DNA of 64,000 bases, taken from Peptococcaceae bacterium BRH_c8a. GTDB taxonomy: Bacteria > Bacillota > Desulfotomaculia > Desulfotomaculales > Desulfallaceae. The translations under genes and the position numbers were made by a program. Every line of letters begins with the position of its first letter. The first letter of the stretch is position 1. Under the pieces are notes generated by a model. That model was given only the letters and a program-made list of their open reading frames with translations, was not told the DNA's origin and did no database searches. Below are positions 24,573 to 33,477 of this stretch, in pieces. The stretch covers positions 1 to 64,000 of the forward strand of contig LADP01000018.1 of the NCBI GenBank assembly GCA_000961575.1. Direction: 5' to 3'.

Positions 24573-24573
24573 G

Positions 24574-24988
24574 AAAAGAGCTTCGTTTAGAATTTGATAT
24601 CCGGCTTGCTTATTAAAATGGAAAATCTTTAAAAATTGGCCGCGTCTTGGGCTCCCTTACTGTCATAATTCTCCCGGACGGTTTCAATAAAAATTTCCTC
24701 TTCATTCATAAATATTACTTCGAGACATTAAGCACGCAAATTTTTTTTAAAATTAGGTTAACAAAGTGCCTTTCCCGTTGGCTAATAAGTGAAGGGGTTT
24801 TTTCTATTACCAGAAGATGGGAGGTGGATAAAGACGATACGAATACCAACGCCAAGGAAGCCGACAAAGAAAGGCAGGCCGAAATGGCCGGCGGGATGAG
24901 GAACCGGCCAAGGAAGGAGCCGCCTAAGATGAGTGAAAACAAATGGGCTTTGGATGGGCTGGGCCGGACCGGGGAGGATTAAAGGGCA
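24574..24988. other. Gap with doubtful reading frame
   Basis: A 111-residue frame at 24647-24982 has no ribosome site at its start. Its last 55 residues are charged and Pro/Arg-rich (KEADKERQAEMAGGMRNRP), so it could be the tail of a decayed gene linked to the broken DnaD-like gene downstream. Not supported as a gene. Confidence 0.3.
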
Positions 24989-25049
24989 GTCATCCTGAGC
25001 GTAGCGAAGGATCTTATCTTTTAGATTCTTCACTTCCGTTCAGAATGAC
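24989..25049. repeat. Palindromic interspersed repeat, copy 1
   Basis: GTCATCCTGAGCGTAGCGAA and the following GGATCT form an imperfect inverted repeat with AGATTCTTCACTTCCGTTCA and GAATGAC. The same element occurs at 25842-25934 and 49277-49336. Such GTCATYCTGAGCG elements are widespread small palindromes in anaerobe genomes. Confidence 0.8.
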
Positions 25050-25097
25050 AGGCAAAAGAAAGATTCTTCAATTTTTTAATAAACTGAGTTGCCTTAA

Positions 25098-25800
25098 ATG
25101 GACTACCTGCGTGAAATGAATGCCTTTGTAGATTGGCTCGAAACAAATCCGTTGGACGCAATGACACAGGCTTTATGGTTCCATCTGATGGCCATAAACA
25201 ATAAGTGTAATTGGCCAGAGTGGTTTGCAGTAGCCAATCTGACGTTACAGGCTAAGCTGGGGGCAGACAAAAAAACCATCATCAAACAACGCAATGTATT
25301 AGTCCAGAAGGGGCTTATCGCGTACAAGAACCAGGGCCGGGAGGCCGGGCGGTACAAAATGTTGTCCGTCGACGCGCGTATGGGGGGAAATATTCCACCG
25401 AACTTGCCCCCGAACGAGGGACTTACCGAGACATCGGTGGAATTATTCCCCCGAAGTGTCCACCGACCCTGGAACCGATCTTGGACCCGACCCGGGAACC
25501 GAACTTGGTACCATTATATAAACTAAACAAGACTAAAACTAAACAAAAAGATATATATACCATTTCCAGACACTGGAACACGCAGCAGATATGCAACCAG
25601 GACAAACTTACCCCCCGGCAGCATGAGCTTATTAAAGCCCGGCTGGATGAAGGCTGCCCGGTGGAAGAGCTGCTGGCCGCCATTGACAATTACGCGGCAG
25701 TGGTGCACGGTGACCAGTGCTACTGGACCCACAAATGGCGCCTGGATGAATTCCTGCAGTGTGGGATGGACAAGTTCAAATTCGCGAGCGAGCCCCGGAC
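25098..25800 (+). pseudogene. Frameshifted DnaD-like replication protein
   Basis: The first frame (25098-25526) encodes an N-terminal winged-helix replisome-organiser-like domain (ALWFHLMAINNKCNWPEWF, then TLQAKLGADKKTIIKQRNVL in part). After a Pro-rich stretch with shifted frames around the C-run at 25449, the third frame (25481 on) continues LTPRQHELIKARLDEGCP, ELLAAIDNYAAVV and CYWTHKWRLDEFLQCGMDKF, the C-terminal part of the same protein type found in phages and plasmids. At least one frameshift separates them. The second frame runs into a palindromic repeat that supplies a false tail (RHPERSEGS). Confidence 0.7.
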
Positions 25801-25841
25801 AAACGTCCTGAGCGTTAGTGGTTGCTTAAGCGCCAGCATTC

Positions 25842-25934
25842 GTCATCCTGAGCGCAGCGAAGGATCTTGTTTTTAAGATTCTTTTTACGTTCAAAATGCG
25901 GAAAAGAAAGATACTTCACTTCGTTCAGTATGAC
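25842..25934. repeat. Palindromic interspersed repeat, compound copy 2
   Basis: GTCATCCTGAGCGCAGCGAA starts at 25842. Two successive right arms follow (AAGATTCTTTTTACGTTC near 25875 and AAGATACTTCACTTCGTTCA near 25908, ending ATGAC at 25934), as if one element had inserted in or recombined with another. Confidence 0.7.
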
Positions 25935-26099
25935 ATACTTTTTTTTCTTGAGTTGGAGTATTTTCCTGCAAGCTGACCTTTCGTTCTTGGATTGTGTCGT
26001 CCCTTGCGACGGGTAGAAGGTTTATCAAGACAGGTTCCTCTCGGTGGGCAACCCTGGTCATTGCCGGGGGGGGGGCGGAAAAAACGCATAGGAATTGCA

Positions 26100-26124
26100 A
26101 AGCCGGCAGTAGGTCTGCCGGCTT
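26100..26124 (-). terminator. Intrinsic terminator of the Fe-S oxidoreductase gene
   Basis: AAGCCGGCAG (26100-26109) pairs perfectly with CTGCCGGCTT (26115-26124). It is 10 bases past the stop of the minus-strand gene at 26134. Only a weak T tract follows. Confidence 0.7.
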
Positions 26125-26133
26125 AAGAATATG

Positions 26134-28122
26134 TTATCGTAAGTATCCAGCCACAAGTTCGGCTATATCTTTCGCCTTTATTTTTTCGGTTTGGTCACAT
26201 TCCTTAAGACCGTCTTCAATCATGGTTAAGCAAAACGGGCAGTTTACTGCTATAACTTCGGGTTGGGTTGCCAAAGCCTGCTCGGTGCGCATCACATTAA
26301 TACGCGTACCAATGTTTTCCTCCAGCCACATCCTGCCTCCACCCGCGCCACAGCAGAACGCCCTGTCTTTATTTCTATCCATTTCCACCATAGAAGCACC
26401 GGTTAAACTTTTTATAATTTGACGCGGCGCTTCATATTCGTTGTTATAACGACCAAGGTAGCAGGAATCATGATAAGTTAATTTTATTGGTGCATTATCA
26501 CCCGATAGCTTAATCTTTTGATCATTAATAAGGTTATTAATAAACTGGGTATGGTGAATGACCTCAAAGTTAGCGCCGAAACGCGGATATTCATTCTTCA
26601 ACGTATTAAAACAATGGGGGCAGGCGGTAATAATTTTTTTAACCCCATACTCGTTAAACGACTCAATATTCTCTTCCACCAAGGATTGGAACAAATACTC
26701 GTTGCCTAACCTCCGGGCTGAGTCGCCGCAGCATTTTTCTTCGCTGCCCAGGATTGCAAAACTTACCCCGGCTGCTTTTAATATTTTGGCCAGAGCCGCA
26801 GTTACATTTTTAATTCGGTCATCAAAGGAACCGGCGCATCCTACATAAAGCAGATATTCGGCATCTTTGTTTTCTTCCAACGTTTGCACGCCCAACTCTT
26901 GGGCCCAATCGCCTCTTTTTGACAAACCAATGCCCCACGGGTTGGAGTTGCGTTCAATGTTAGTAAAGGCCAATTGAGCTTCCGCAGGAAATTCACTTTG
27001 GTCTAAAACAAGGTTGCGCCTTAAATCTATAATTTTGTTAATATGTTCATTTAGCTGAGGACAGTGCTCCTGGCATGCATAGCATGTCGTGCAAGACCAA
27101 ATGATGTCCTCGTCAATTATATTGCCGGCCAGTTCCGGTAAATCAACTTGTTCACCTTCTGTTTCTGCTGCGTGGGCAGGGCTGGGCAGGTTTTCTTTGA
27201 TGGAAGCAATTAATTGCTTTGGTGATAATGGTTTTCTGCTGAGGTAAGCCGGGCAGTTATCCTGGCAACGTCCGCATTCTGCACAAGCAAAGCAGTCAAG
27301 TAATTGCTTCCATGTATAATCAGTTATCTTGCTAACCCCAAAGTTTTCTTCTTCCTCATTTTCCAAGTCCAAATCCCTTATGGAACCACCCTTGGGTTGC
27401 AGGTTGCGCAAGTAAATGTTTATAGGTGCGGCTAACGGGTGCACAAGATGTGAATAACGGAAAAAGACCATTAAACCAAGTGCTAAAGCCACATGGATCC
27501 ACCAGAATATTTCATATAATCCCTGGCGCAAAGATTGGTTCATTGTTTCAAAGAGCCCAGCCAGTGTGCCTGAAACTAGTGCCAGAGCATAACGCCCTTC
27601 ACCAACTGCAACTGCGCTTGCGCCGCTGGATATAAAATAGCTTAATACCATTAAAACAATGCCCGCTACTAAGGCTACGATGACCCTTTCTTCAGCCCAA
27701 TCGCCAACTCCCAGTCGGGGTATTTTGGCCACATATCTACGATATGCTGAAACAAGCATGCCAATCGCGGCCAGCACGCCAAACACATCAACAAGCATAT
27801 AAAAATAAGGATTTTGGCCTAAAAGAGGCAATGTTGTGCCGGGGAATAATCCTTCTAATATAAATTGTATAATACCTAAAGAAAAAACTACTAATCCCCA
27901 GAAAATCATGATGTGCATCAGGCCTGCGCCGGGATCTCTAAGCAATCTCCTCTGGCCCAGCACAATAGAAAGTGTCCCTGAAAGTCTATTCCCCGGTTGG
28001 TCAAACCTATTTTCGGGCTTTGCTAAAGCCAATACGTTGTAACGTTCCTTCAAGCCCATTACAAAAGAATACAAAGCAAAAACTGTCATCAATACAAATA
28101 CAATAATTTTTACAGCTGCCAT
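26134..28122 (-). CDS. Membrane-bound HdrD-type Fe-S oxidoreductase
   Basis: 662 residues from ATG 28122 with GGTGAGGTG upstream. The N-terminal half (1-250) is a NarI-like cytochrome-b-type membrane domain of about six helices. Two 4Fe-4S clusters follow (CAECGRCQDNCP and CTTCYACQEHCP), then two CCG domains (EEKCCGDSARRLG and AFCCGAGGGRMW with paired upstream CPHC and DSCYLG motifs). This is the architecture of the Fe-S oxidoreductases that pass electrons between ETF/acyl-CoA dehydrogenases and menaquinone in syntrophic and sulfate-reducing Firmicutes. No etfAB genes are adjacent here. The electron partner is therefore inferred. Confidence 0.9.
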   Translation of the reverse strand: MAAVKIIVFVLMTVFALYSFVMGLKERYNVLALAKPENRFDQPGNRLSGTLSIVLGQRRLLRDPGAGLMHIMIFWGLVVFSLGIIQFILEGLFPGTTLPLLGQNPYFYMLVDVFGVLAAIGMLVSAYRRYVAKIPRLGVGDWAEERVIVALVAGIVLMVLSYFISSGASAVAVGEGRYALALVSGTLAGLFETMNQSLRQGLYEIFWWIHVALALGLMVFFRYSHLVHPLAAPINIYLRNLQPKGGSIRDLDLENEEEENFGVSKITDYTWKQLLDCFACAECGRCQDNCPAYLSRKPLSPKQLIASIKENLPSPAHAAETEGEQVDLPELAGNIIDEDIIWSCTTCYACQEHCPQLNEHINKIIDLRRNLVLDQSEFPAEAQLAFTNIERNSNPWGIGLSKRGDWAQELGVQTLEENKDAEYLLYVGCAGSFDDRIKNVTAALAKILKAAGVSFAILGSEEKCCGDSARRLGNEYLFQSLVEENIESFNEYGVKKIITACPHCFNTLKNEYPRFGANFEVIHHTQFINNLINDQKIKLSGDNAPIKLTYHDSCYLGRYNNEYEAPRQIIKSLTGASMVEMDRNKDRAFCCGAGGGRMWLEENIGTRINVMRTEQALATQPEVIAVNCPFCLTMIEDGLKECDQTEKIKAKDIAELVAGYLR

Positions 28123-28323
28123 TAACCCACACCTCACCAAATAGATTAGATAGTTAGATAGGAATTTGCTTTTTCCATCTCGTTAGTAACATCTACATTA
28201 CTACCCGTACCAGTTTAACGGTTAATTAAGTAGAGATATAGCAAGTAACTGACAAAGTAATTCGATGCTAGTATTTGTAAATTAACTGAAAGGAATGGTG
28301 TATTTTTATTGGCCGCGGGAAAA

Positions 28324-28364
28324 ATTAATCGGCACCTGGCTTATGCAGGTGCCGAAAACGATAT
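28324..28364. mobile_element. 41-bp relic of the ExeA-type ATPase gene
   Basis: 39 of 41 bases match 223-263 inside the ExeA-like gene at the window start (encoding INRHLAYAGAE). It sits 20 bp past the end of carB. A short exact-type match this far from any complete copy is debris of a related transposon. The rest of the 28141-28383 gap shows no gene. Confidence 0.8.
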
Positions 28365-28383
28365 TGATAATATTAGATTATGT

Positions 28384-31300
28384 CTAGCGGGTGGCGGTAA
28401 TATCCGCATGGTACTCTTGTAATGATTTTAAATTGCCGTTTTGTGCATCATTTTCTTTATAGGCTGCAATACCTCTTGCACTGGCCAGGGCAGCTGCCAT
28501 GGTGGTGATATACGGTACTTTATATTTGATGGCTGTCTTGCGGATATAGGAGTCATCGTGTTGGCTGCGTTTTCCGTTTGGGGTGTTGATAACTAGGTTA
28601 ATCTGCTTATTGGTAATGCCATCGACTATATTGGGGCGTCCTTGATATAGTTTTTTAATCTCTTCGGATGCGATTCCATGTTCCTTAAGAAAACGGTGGG
28701 TTCCTTCCGTGGCTTTAATAGTAAAGCTCATTTTGCAGAACACCTTGGCCGTTTCCAGTGCCGCCGGCTTATCCTGGTCAGTTACACTAATTAGTACGGT
28801 TCCAGATATGGGCAGGGGAGACTGGGTCGCTTCTTGGGCCTTATAGTAGGCTAACTCATATGAATCTGCAATGCCTAAAACTTCTCCGGTCGAGCGCATT
28901 TCCGGCCCTAGTACCGGGTCAACTTCTTGGAACATGTTAAACGGGAAAACTGCCTCCTTGACCCCGAAATGAGGGATTCTTTTGGAGACAAGGCTCTTGA
29001 CAGGGGACTCCTGGCCAGTTATGCCCGCCAACATTATTTCGGTGGCCATCCGGGCCATCGAGATATTACAGACTTTAGAAACCAGGGGCACGGTTCGTGA
29101 AGCTCTCGGATTGGCTTCCAGAACATAAACCTGATCATCGGCGATGGCGTACTGCATATTCATCAGGCCGTCCACCTTCAATTCTTTTGCAATCTTTTTG
29201 GTATATTCAATAATCGTTTCCATATGTTTGGCAGAAATACTGATCGGCGGAATTACACAGGCTGAGTCTCCAGAGTGAATGCCTGCCAATTCGATATGCT
29301 CCATTACCGTCGGTACAAAAGCATCGGTACCATCGGCGATGGCGTCGGCTTCTGCTTCAATGGCGTTATTCAGGAATCTATCTATTAAAATCGGTCTTTC
29401 CGGAGTAACCCCTACTGCAGCAGCTAGGTACCGGCGGAGCATTTCTTCATCGTAAACAACTTCCATCCCGCGGCCGCCCAAAACATATGAAGGCCGCACC
29501 ATCAAAGGGTAACCAACCCGGTTGGCGATGGCCAGGGCTTCCTCAAGATTTACCGCCATGCCGGATTCCGGCATGGGAATAGCAAGTTTCTCCATAATCT
29601 GGCGGAACCGGTCGCGGTCTTCGGCCAAGTCTATTGTATCGGGCGAAGTGCCGAATATTTTTACCCCGGCCTCAGCCAGTTCACCGGCTATATTTAAGGG
29701 GGTTTGCCCGCCAAACTGCACAATTACCCCCAGGGGCTTTTCCTTTTCGTAGATGCTGAGTACATCTTCCACTGTAAGCGGTTCAAAGTACAGTTTATCG
29801 GAAGTGTCGTAGTCGGTGGAAACCGTTTCCGGATTGCAATTGACAATAACAGTTTCAAAGCCCATATCGCGCAGGGCAAAAGCTGCATGTACGCAGCAGT
29901 AGTCAAACTCGATGCCCTGGCCGATCCGGTTCGGGCCGCCCCCCAAGATCATCACTTTCTGCCGGTCACTTGACGTGGCCTGATCAGGGGCGTTGTAGGT
30001 GGAGAAATAGTAGGCCGCGTTTTCGACACCGCTTACCGGGACAGCTTCCCATCCTTCAACTACACCTAAAGTGATTCTACGCTGACGAATTTCTGCTTCC
30101 GGTAGATTTAACAGCAGCGCTAAATAACGGTCGGCAAAACCGTCTTTTTTAGCCTGGATTAATAGTTCATCCGGCAGATGCCCATGCCGATACTTTAGAA
30201 TCTCTTCTTCCAGCGTAACCAGTTCTTTCATTTGCTGAATAAACCAAGGCTTGATATGGGTCAGCCTGTAAAGCTGCTCTATATCCGCACCTTTGCGTAA
30301 AGCCTCATACATCATAAACTGGCGTTCACTTGTTGGCTCGGCCAAGAGCGATAGCAATTCTTCCAAGGAGCACTGGTTAAAGTCTTTAGCAAAGCCCAGC
30401 CCATAACGACCAATTTCCAGGGAGCGGATTGCTTTGTGCAAGGATTCTTTATAGTTTTTGCCGATGCTCATAACTTCACCGACGGCCCGCATCTGTGTCC
30501 CCAGTTTATCCTGGGCACCGGGAAACTTTTCAAAGGCCCAGCGGGCAAACTTGACGACCACATAATCACCTGAAGGGGTGTATTTATCCAGGGTGCCATC
30601 CCGCCAGTAAGGAATTTCGTCCAGGGTTAAGCCGGCTGCCAACATGGCCGAAATTAAGGCGATGGGAAAGCCGGTGGCTTTTGAAGCTAAGGCAGACGAA
30701 CGAGAAGTGCGCGGATTAATTTCAATAATCACAACCCGACCGGTTTTGGGGTCATGGGCAAACTGAACATTCGTGCCGCCAATTACTTCGATTGCTTCTA
30801 CAATGGCATAGGAGTATTTTTGCAATCGTTGTTGAAGTTCCGGGCTGATTGTAAGCATGGGCGCCGAACAAAAAGAATCACCGGTATGCACACCCATGGC
30901 ATCAATGTTTTCAATAAAACAAACGGTCAGCATTTGGTTTTTGGCGTCCCGCACAATTTCCAGTTCCAGTTCTTCCCAGCCAAGTACAGATTCCTCGACT
31001 AGAACTTGTCCCACCATGCTGGCGGTGATGCCCCGATTGGCAACAGTTTTTAGTTCTTCAACATTATAGACCAGGCCACCACCGGTGCCTCCCATGGTGT
31101 AAGCCGGGCGGATCACTACCGGATAGCCCAGTTCTTGGGCGATTTTTTCTGCTTCTTCAACACTATAGGCTGGTTTGCTGCGGGGCATTTCGATACCCAG
31201 ACGATCCATCTCTTTTTTGAAGGCGATGCGGTCTTCACCACGTTCGATGGCATCAATTTGCACCCCGATTACTTTGACACCGTATTGTTCTAAAATACCG

Positions 31301-31614
31301 GCTTTGTCCAGTTCAGAACATAAGTTTAGGGCTGACTGACCTCCTAAATTAGGCAGTACCGCATCTGGCCGTTCTTTAGCTATAATGGCAGTTAGACTTT
31401 TTACATTTAGTGGTTCAATGTAGGTCACATCGGCGATTTCCGGGTCAGTCATAATAGTAGCTGGATTTGAATTGACTAAAACAATTTGGTACCCTAATTT
31501 TCGCAGGGCTTTGCAGGCTTGGGTTCCAGAATAGTCAAATTCACAAGCCTGCCCAATAACAATCGGTCCTGAGCCAATAATTAAAATTTTGTTGATGTCG
31601 GTTCTTTTTGGCAT
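28384..31614 (-). CDS. carB: Carbamoyl-phosphate synthase large subunit
   Basis: 1076 residues, the normal full length, with an AGGGGG ribosome site. It opens KILIIGSGPIVIGQACEFDYSG. Two ATP-grasp halves (about 1-400 and 550-930) each carry the GG-rich loop (YTMGGTGGGLVYN; YVLGGRGMEVVYD). An oligomerisation domain lies between them, and the C-terminal MGS-type allosteric domain (about 935-1076) ends with TPNGKRSQHDDSYIRKTAI. It makes carbamoyl phosphate from bicarbonate, ATP and ammonia for arginine and pyrimidine synthesis. It requires CarA for glutamine use, but no carA or pyr/arg genes lie in this window, so the gene is isolated from its usual operon. Confidence 0.97.
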   Translation of the reverse strand: MPKRTDINKILIIGSGPIVIGQACEFDYSGTQACKALRKLGYQIVLVNSNPATIMTDPEIADVTYIEPLNVKSLTAIIAKERPDAVLPNLGGQSALNLCSELDKAGILEQYGVKVIGVQIDAIERGEDRIAFKKEMDRLGIEMPRSKPAYSVEEAEKIAQELGYPVVIRPAYTMGGTGGGLVYNVEELKTVANRGITASMVGQVLVEESVLGWEELELEIVRDAKNQMLTVCFIENIDAMGVHTGDSFCSAPMLTISPELQQRLQKYSYAIVEAIEVIGGTNVQFAHDPKTGRVVIIEINPRTSRSSALASKATGFPIALISAMLAAGLTLDEIPYWRDGTLDKYTPSGDYVVVKFARWAFEKFPGAQDKLGTQMRAVGEVMSIGKNYKESLHKAIRSLEIGRYGLGFAKDFNQCSLEELLSLLAEPTSERQFMMYEALRKGADIEQLYRLTHIKPWFIQQMKELVTLEEEILKYRHGHLPDELLIQAKKDGFADRYLALLLNLPEAEIRQRRITLGVVEGWEAVPVSGVENAAYYFSTYNAPDQATSSDRQKVMILGGGPNRIGQGIEFDYCCVHAAFALRDMGFETVIVNCNPETVSTDYDTSDKLYFEPLTVEDVLSIYEKEKPLGVIVQFGGQTPLNIAGELAEAGVKIFGTSPDTIDLAEDRDRFRQIMEKLAIPMPESGMAVNLEEALAIANRVGYPLMVRPSYVLGGRGMEVVYDEEMLRRYLAAAVGVTPERPILIDRFLNNAIEAEADAIADGTDAFVPTVMEHIELAGIHSGDSACVIPPISISAKHMETIIEYTKKIAKELKVDGLMNMQYAIADDQVYVLEANPRASRTVPLVSKVCNISMARMATEIMLAGITGQESPVKSLVSKRIPHFGVKEAVFPFNMFQEVDPVLGPEMRSTGEVLGIADSYELAYYKAQEATQSPLPISGTVLISVTDQDKPAALETAKVFCKMSFTIKATEGTHRFLKEHGIASEEIKKLYQGRPNIVDGITNKQINLVINTPNGKRSQHDDSYIRKTAIKYKVPYITTMAAALASARGIAAYKENDAQNGNLKSLQEYHADITATR

Positions 31615-31991
31615 GTTTTTCCCCCTATTTTAAAATAATGAATTAGTTTTTTCTGTTCATTGTAGACTAGGGCTAATCAATAAATTATTATATCAAAAAA
31701 ACATTCATTTTACGTCACAAAATGCCGTTTTTGAAGAGCATGCAAAAAATTACCACGGTCACAGGATAAGAATTGGTATAAATAATGGCTTGTTTAGGTC
31801 TGTTCTTCTTTTAGTAAAGTTTTTGTAGTAAAATAAAAAGAGTGAAACGAATTAAGTAACGTAGCCTTACCGGTATTTGTAAAACAACAAGGATGCACGG
31901 TTTGTGTTAAGGAATGTGCGTTTACTCAAAACGGTTATCATGAATTGCAAAATAAATTTAAACTAAATAGATAGGCAGGTAAAAATATTTT
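31615..31991. other. Gap between carB and the YwbE gene
   Basis: A start-less frame ending at about 31973 reads GCTVCVKECAFTQNGYHELQ in part and may be a decayed Cys-containing gene end. A TATAAT on the minus strand near 31690 may belong to carB. No arginine or pyrimidine attenuator is recognised. Confidence 0.35.
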
Positions 31992-32186
31992 ATGCCAGGT
32001 AAAAATAGAGCAAACATTTACGCGGGCTTAACAGTGGATATTATTTTGAAAAGGGATCAAAGGACAGGTGAGCGGACACGCGGAGTCGTCAAAGATATTC
32101 TAACAAAATCAGCGAATCATTCCAGGGGAATTAAAGTAAGACTCGAGGATGGGCAAGTAGGAAGAGTGCAAGAGATTATAGAATAA
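31992..32186 (+). CDS. YwbE family protein
   Basis: 64 residues. The sequence RANIYAGLTVDIILKRDQRT in part, followed by GVVKDILTKS and HSRGIKVRLEDGQVGRVQ, matches the short YwbE (DUF2196) family of Firmicutes nearly end to end. The fold is KOW/SH3-like, and a nucleic acid role has been suggested but not shown. The ribosome site (GGCAGG) is weak and somewhat distant. Confidence 0.85.
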   Translation: MPGKNRANIYAGLTVDIILKRDQRTGERTRGVVKDILTKSANHSRGIKVRLEDGQVGRVQEIIE

Positions 32187-32224
32187 CATCACTATACCTG
32201 GTTACAACAAGGAGGGTGTAAAGA

Positions 32225-32506
32225 TTGGGTGCTGTCGAAAGCTTTTTAAATGTATTACTAATTTTCTTAATTGTAAGTAGTATATTTAATTACTTTGCTT
32301 TTGCACGGGCTAGGAAAGCAGCTCAAAAAGCAAAAGAAGAAAAAGCTGAATTAAAAATTGAAGTTAAAGAAGAAATTGAAATGGTAACTGATGATTTTTG
32401 CGGGTGTACTCTACCAAGGTCGGAAGCGTATATCTTAGCTAAAGATAATCAGAAACATTATTTTTGCAGCTGGGATTGTAGAGAAAAATTTATTGCTGGT
32501 AACTAA
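32225..32506 (+). CDS. Membrane-anchored small Cys-motif (TRASH/YHS-like) protein
   Basis: 93 residues from a TTG start with an ideal AAGGAGGG site. One N-terminal membrane helix (about 5-25), a charged coiled segment (27-52) and a C-terminal metal-type motif, DDFCGCTLPRSEAYIL with a following HYFCSWDCREKF. The Cys pattern resembles YHS/TRASH treble-clef domains used in metal sensing or trafficking. Function inferred only. It is followed by a strong terminator. Confidence 0.65.
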   Translation: MGAVESFLNVLLIFLIVSSIFNYFAFARARKAAQKAKEEKAELKIEVKEEIEMVTDDFCGCTLPRSEAYILAKDNQKHYFCSWDCREKFIAGN

Positions 32507-32539
32507 GTGTAAAAAAATGTGAAATGGATAACTGGCATA

Positions 32540-32580
32540 AACAAAGAGCAGCTTGATCCTATGCTGCTCTTTGTTGTTTT
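32540..32580 (+). terminator. Intrinsic terminator
   Basis: AACAAAGAGCAGC (32540-32552) pairs perfectly with GCTGCTCTTTGTT (32563-32575), followed by GTTTT. Confidence 0.88.
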
Positions 32581-32687
32581 AAGCAGGGGGATTATTTTGT
32601 GGGAAAAACATAGCCTATTCTCAGGGAAAAAAATCCATCTTTTGCATATAGTGTATCAATAAAACTATTGGCAAGGGAGTAATACAG

Positions 32688-33269
32688 ATGACTAATGATA
32701 AATATACCAGAGCTTTGACGCCTGTTATAGCAGGGCAGGTTCCCCGTCCGCCCCAAAGATGCGATGGGCGGTTCTACACCGTAGTTGCTTCAAATACACT
32801 CTTTAACATTGCGCAAAGATTTGGAGTGACAGTCCAGCAGATTATTGTTGCCAACCCACAAATCGAAAATCCAGACATTATCTTTGTGGGGCAGGTGATC
32901 TGCATTCCCACCGGTACACCCACACCCGAACCGAATGGTGAGTTTCGCGTTTTAACACTTAGATTCCTTTCAGAAACTGGCCAACAGTTACCCGTGGTTA
33001 ACGGGGCTGTCCAGCTTAATGCCCGTGTAATTGTTCGGGCCACATTCACTCGTCCGGTCTCCCGAGCTTTCTTTTTCCAGGAACCTACCGGCACCGAAAC
33101 TTGCGAACTCGCTCAACTGATCGGTGTGGATTGCCCCAGTGCAGTTACCGGGGTTGCCGAGATCCTTTGGCAGGTGCCCGCAGGCACACTGGGCCGCGTT
33201 TTTGTTGTTGCATGCATTAACAGTATCTGTGCCAAATCTGACGAGGTGCTTGTTGTCCGTAATAATTGA
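32688..33269 (+). CDS. LysM domain protein
   Basis: 193 residues with an AAGGGAG ribosome site. One LysM domain (about 28-74: FYTVVASNTLFNIAQRFGVT in part, IFVGQVICIP) binds peptidoglycan-type polysaccharide. A TPTPEPNG linker leads to a beta-rich C-terminal domain of about 110 residues containing three cysteines. No signal peptide is visible, as in many spore-coat or cortex LysM proteins of Clostridia, so a spore location is possible (inference). Confidence 0.85.
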   Translation: MTNDKYTRALTPVIAGQVPRPPQRCDGRFYTVVASNTLFNIAQRFGVTVQQIIVANPQIENPDIIFVGQVICIPTGTPTPEPNGEFRVLTLRFLSETGQQLPVVNGAVQLNARVIVRATFTRPVSRAFFFQEPTGTETCELAQLIGVDCPSAVTGVAEILWQVPAGTLGRVFVVACINSICAKSDEVLVVRNN

Positions 33270-33477
33270 TAAACCTTATGTATTAGTAAATTACCAAACA
33301 TATTTTAAATTTTAGTCAAATGAATATATATTTTGGTATACTACAAGTATCATTATTGGTTTTAGTTCTATTGGATTTGTTTATATGCTCCTAGGGTAAA
33401 GTGAATTAAAAAGGCATTAATAATGGTATGGTTGGGATTGGCCATAGTTTTTCATTATATCGTAAGGATCAAAAAAC
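33270..33477. other. Gap upstream of the MATE gene
   Basis: A 24-residue hydrophobic frame starts at about 33321 (MNIYFGILQVSLLVLVLLDL in part) but has no ribosome site. No other structure is seen. Confidence 0.3.

Noticed and set aside
26066-26075. Run of ten G
   Set aside because: It is in non-coding sequence near a terminator; no gene is affected, so phase variation is unsupported.
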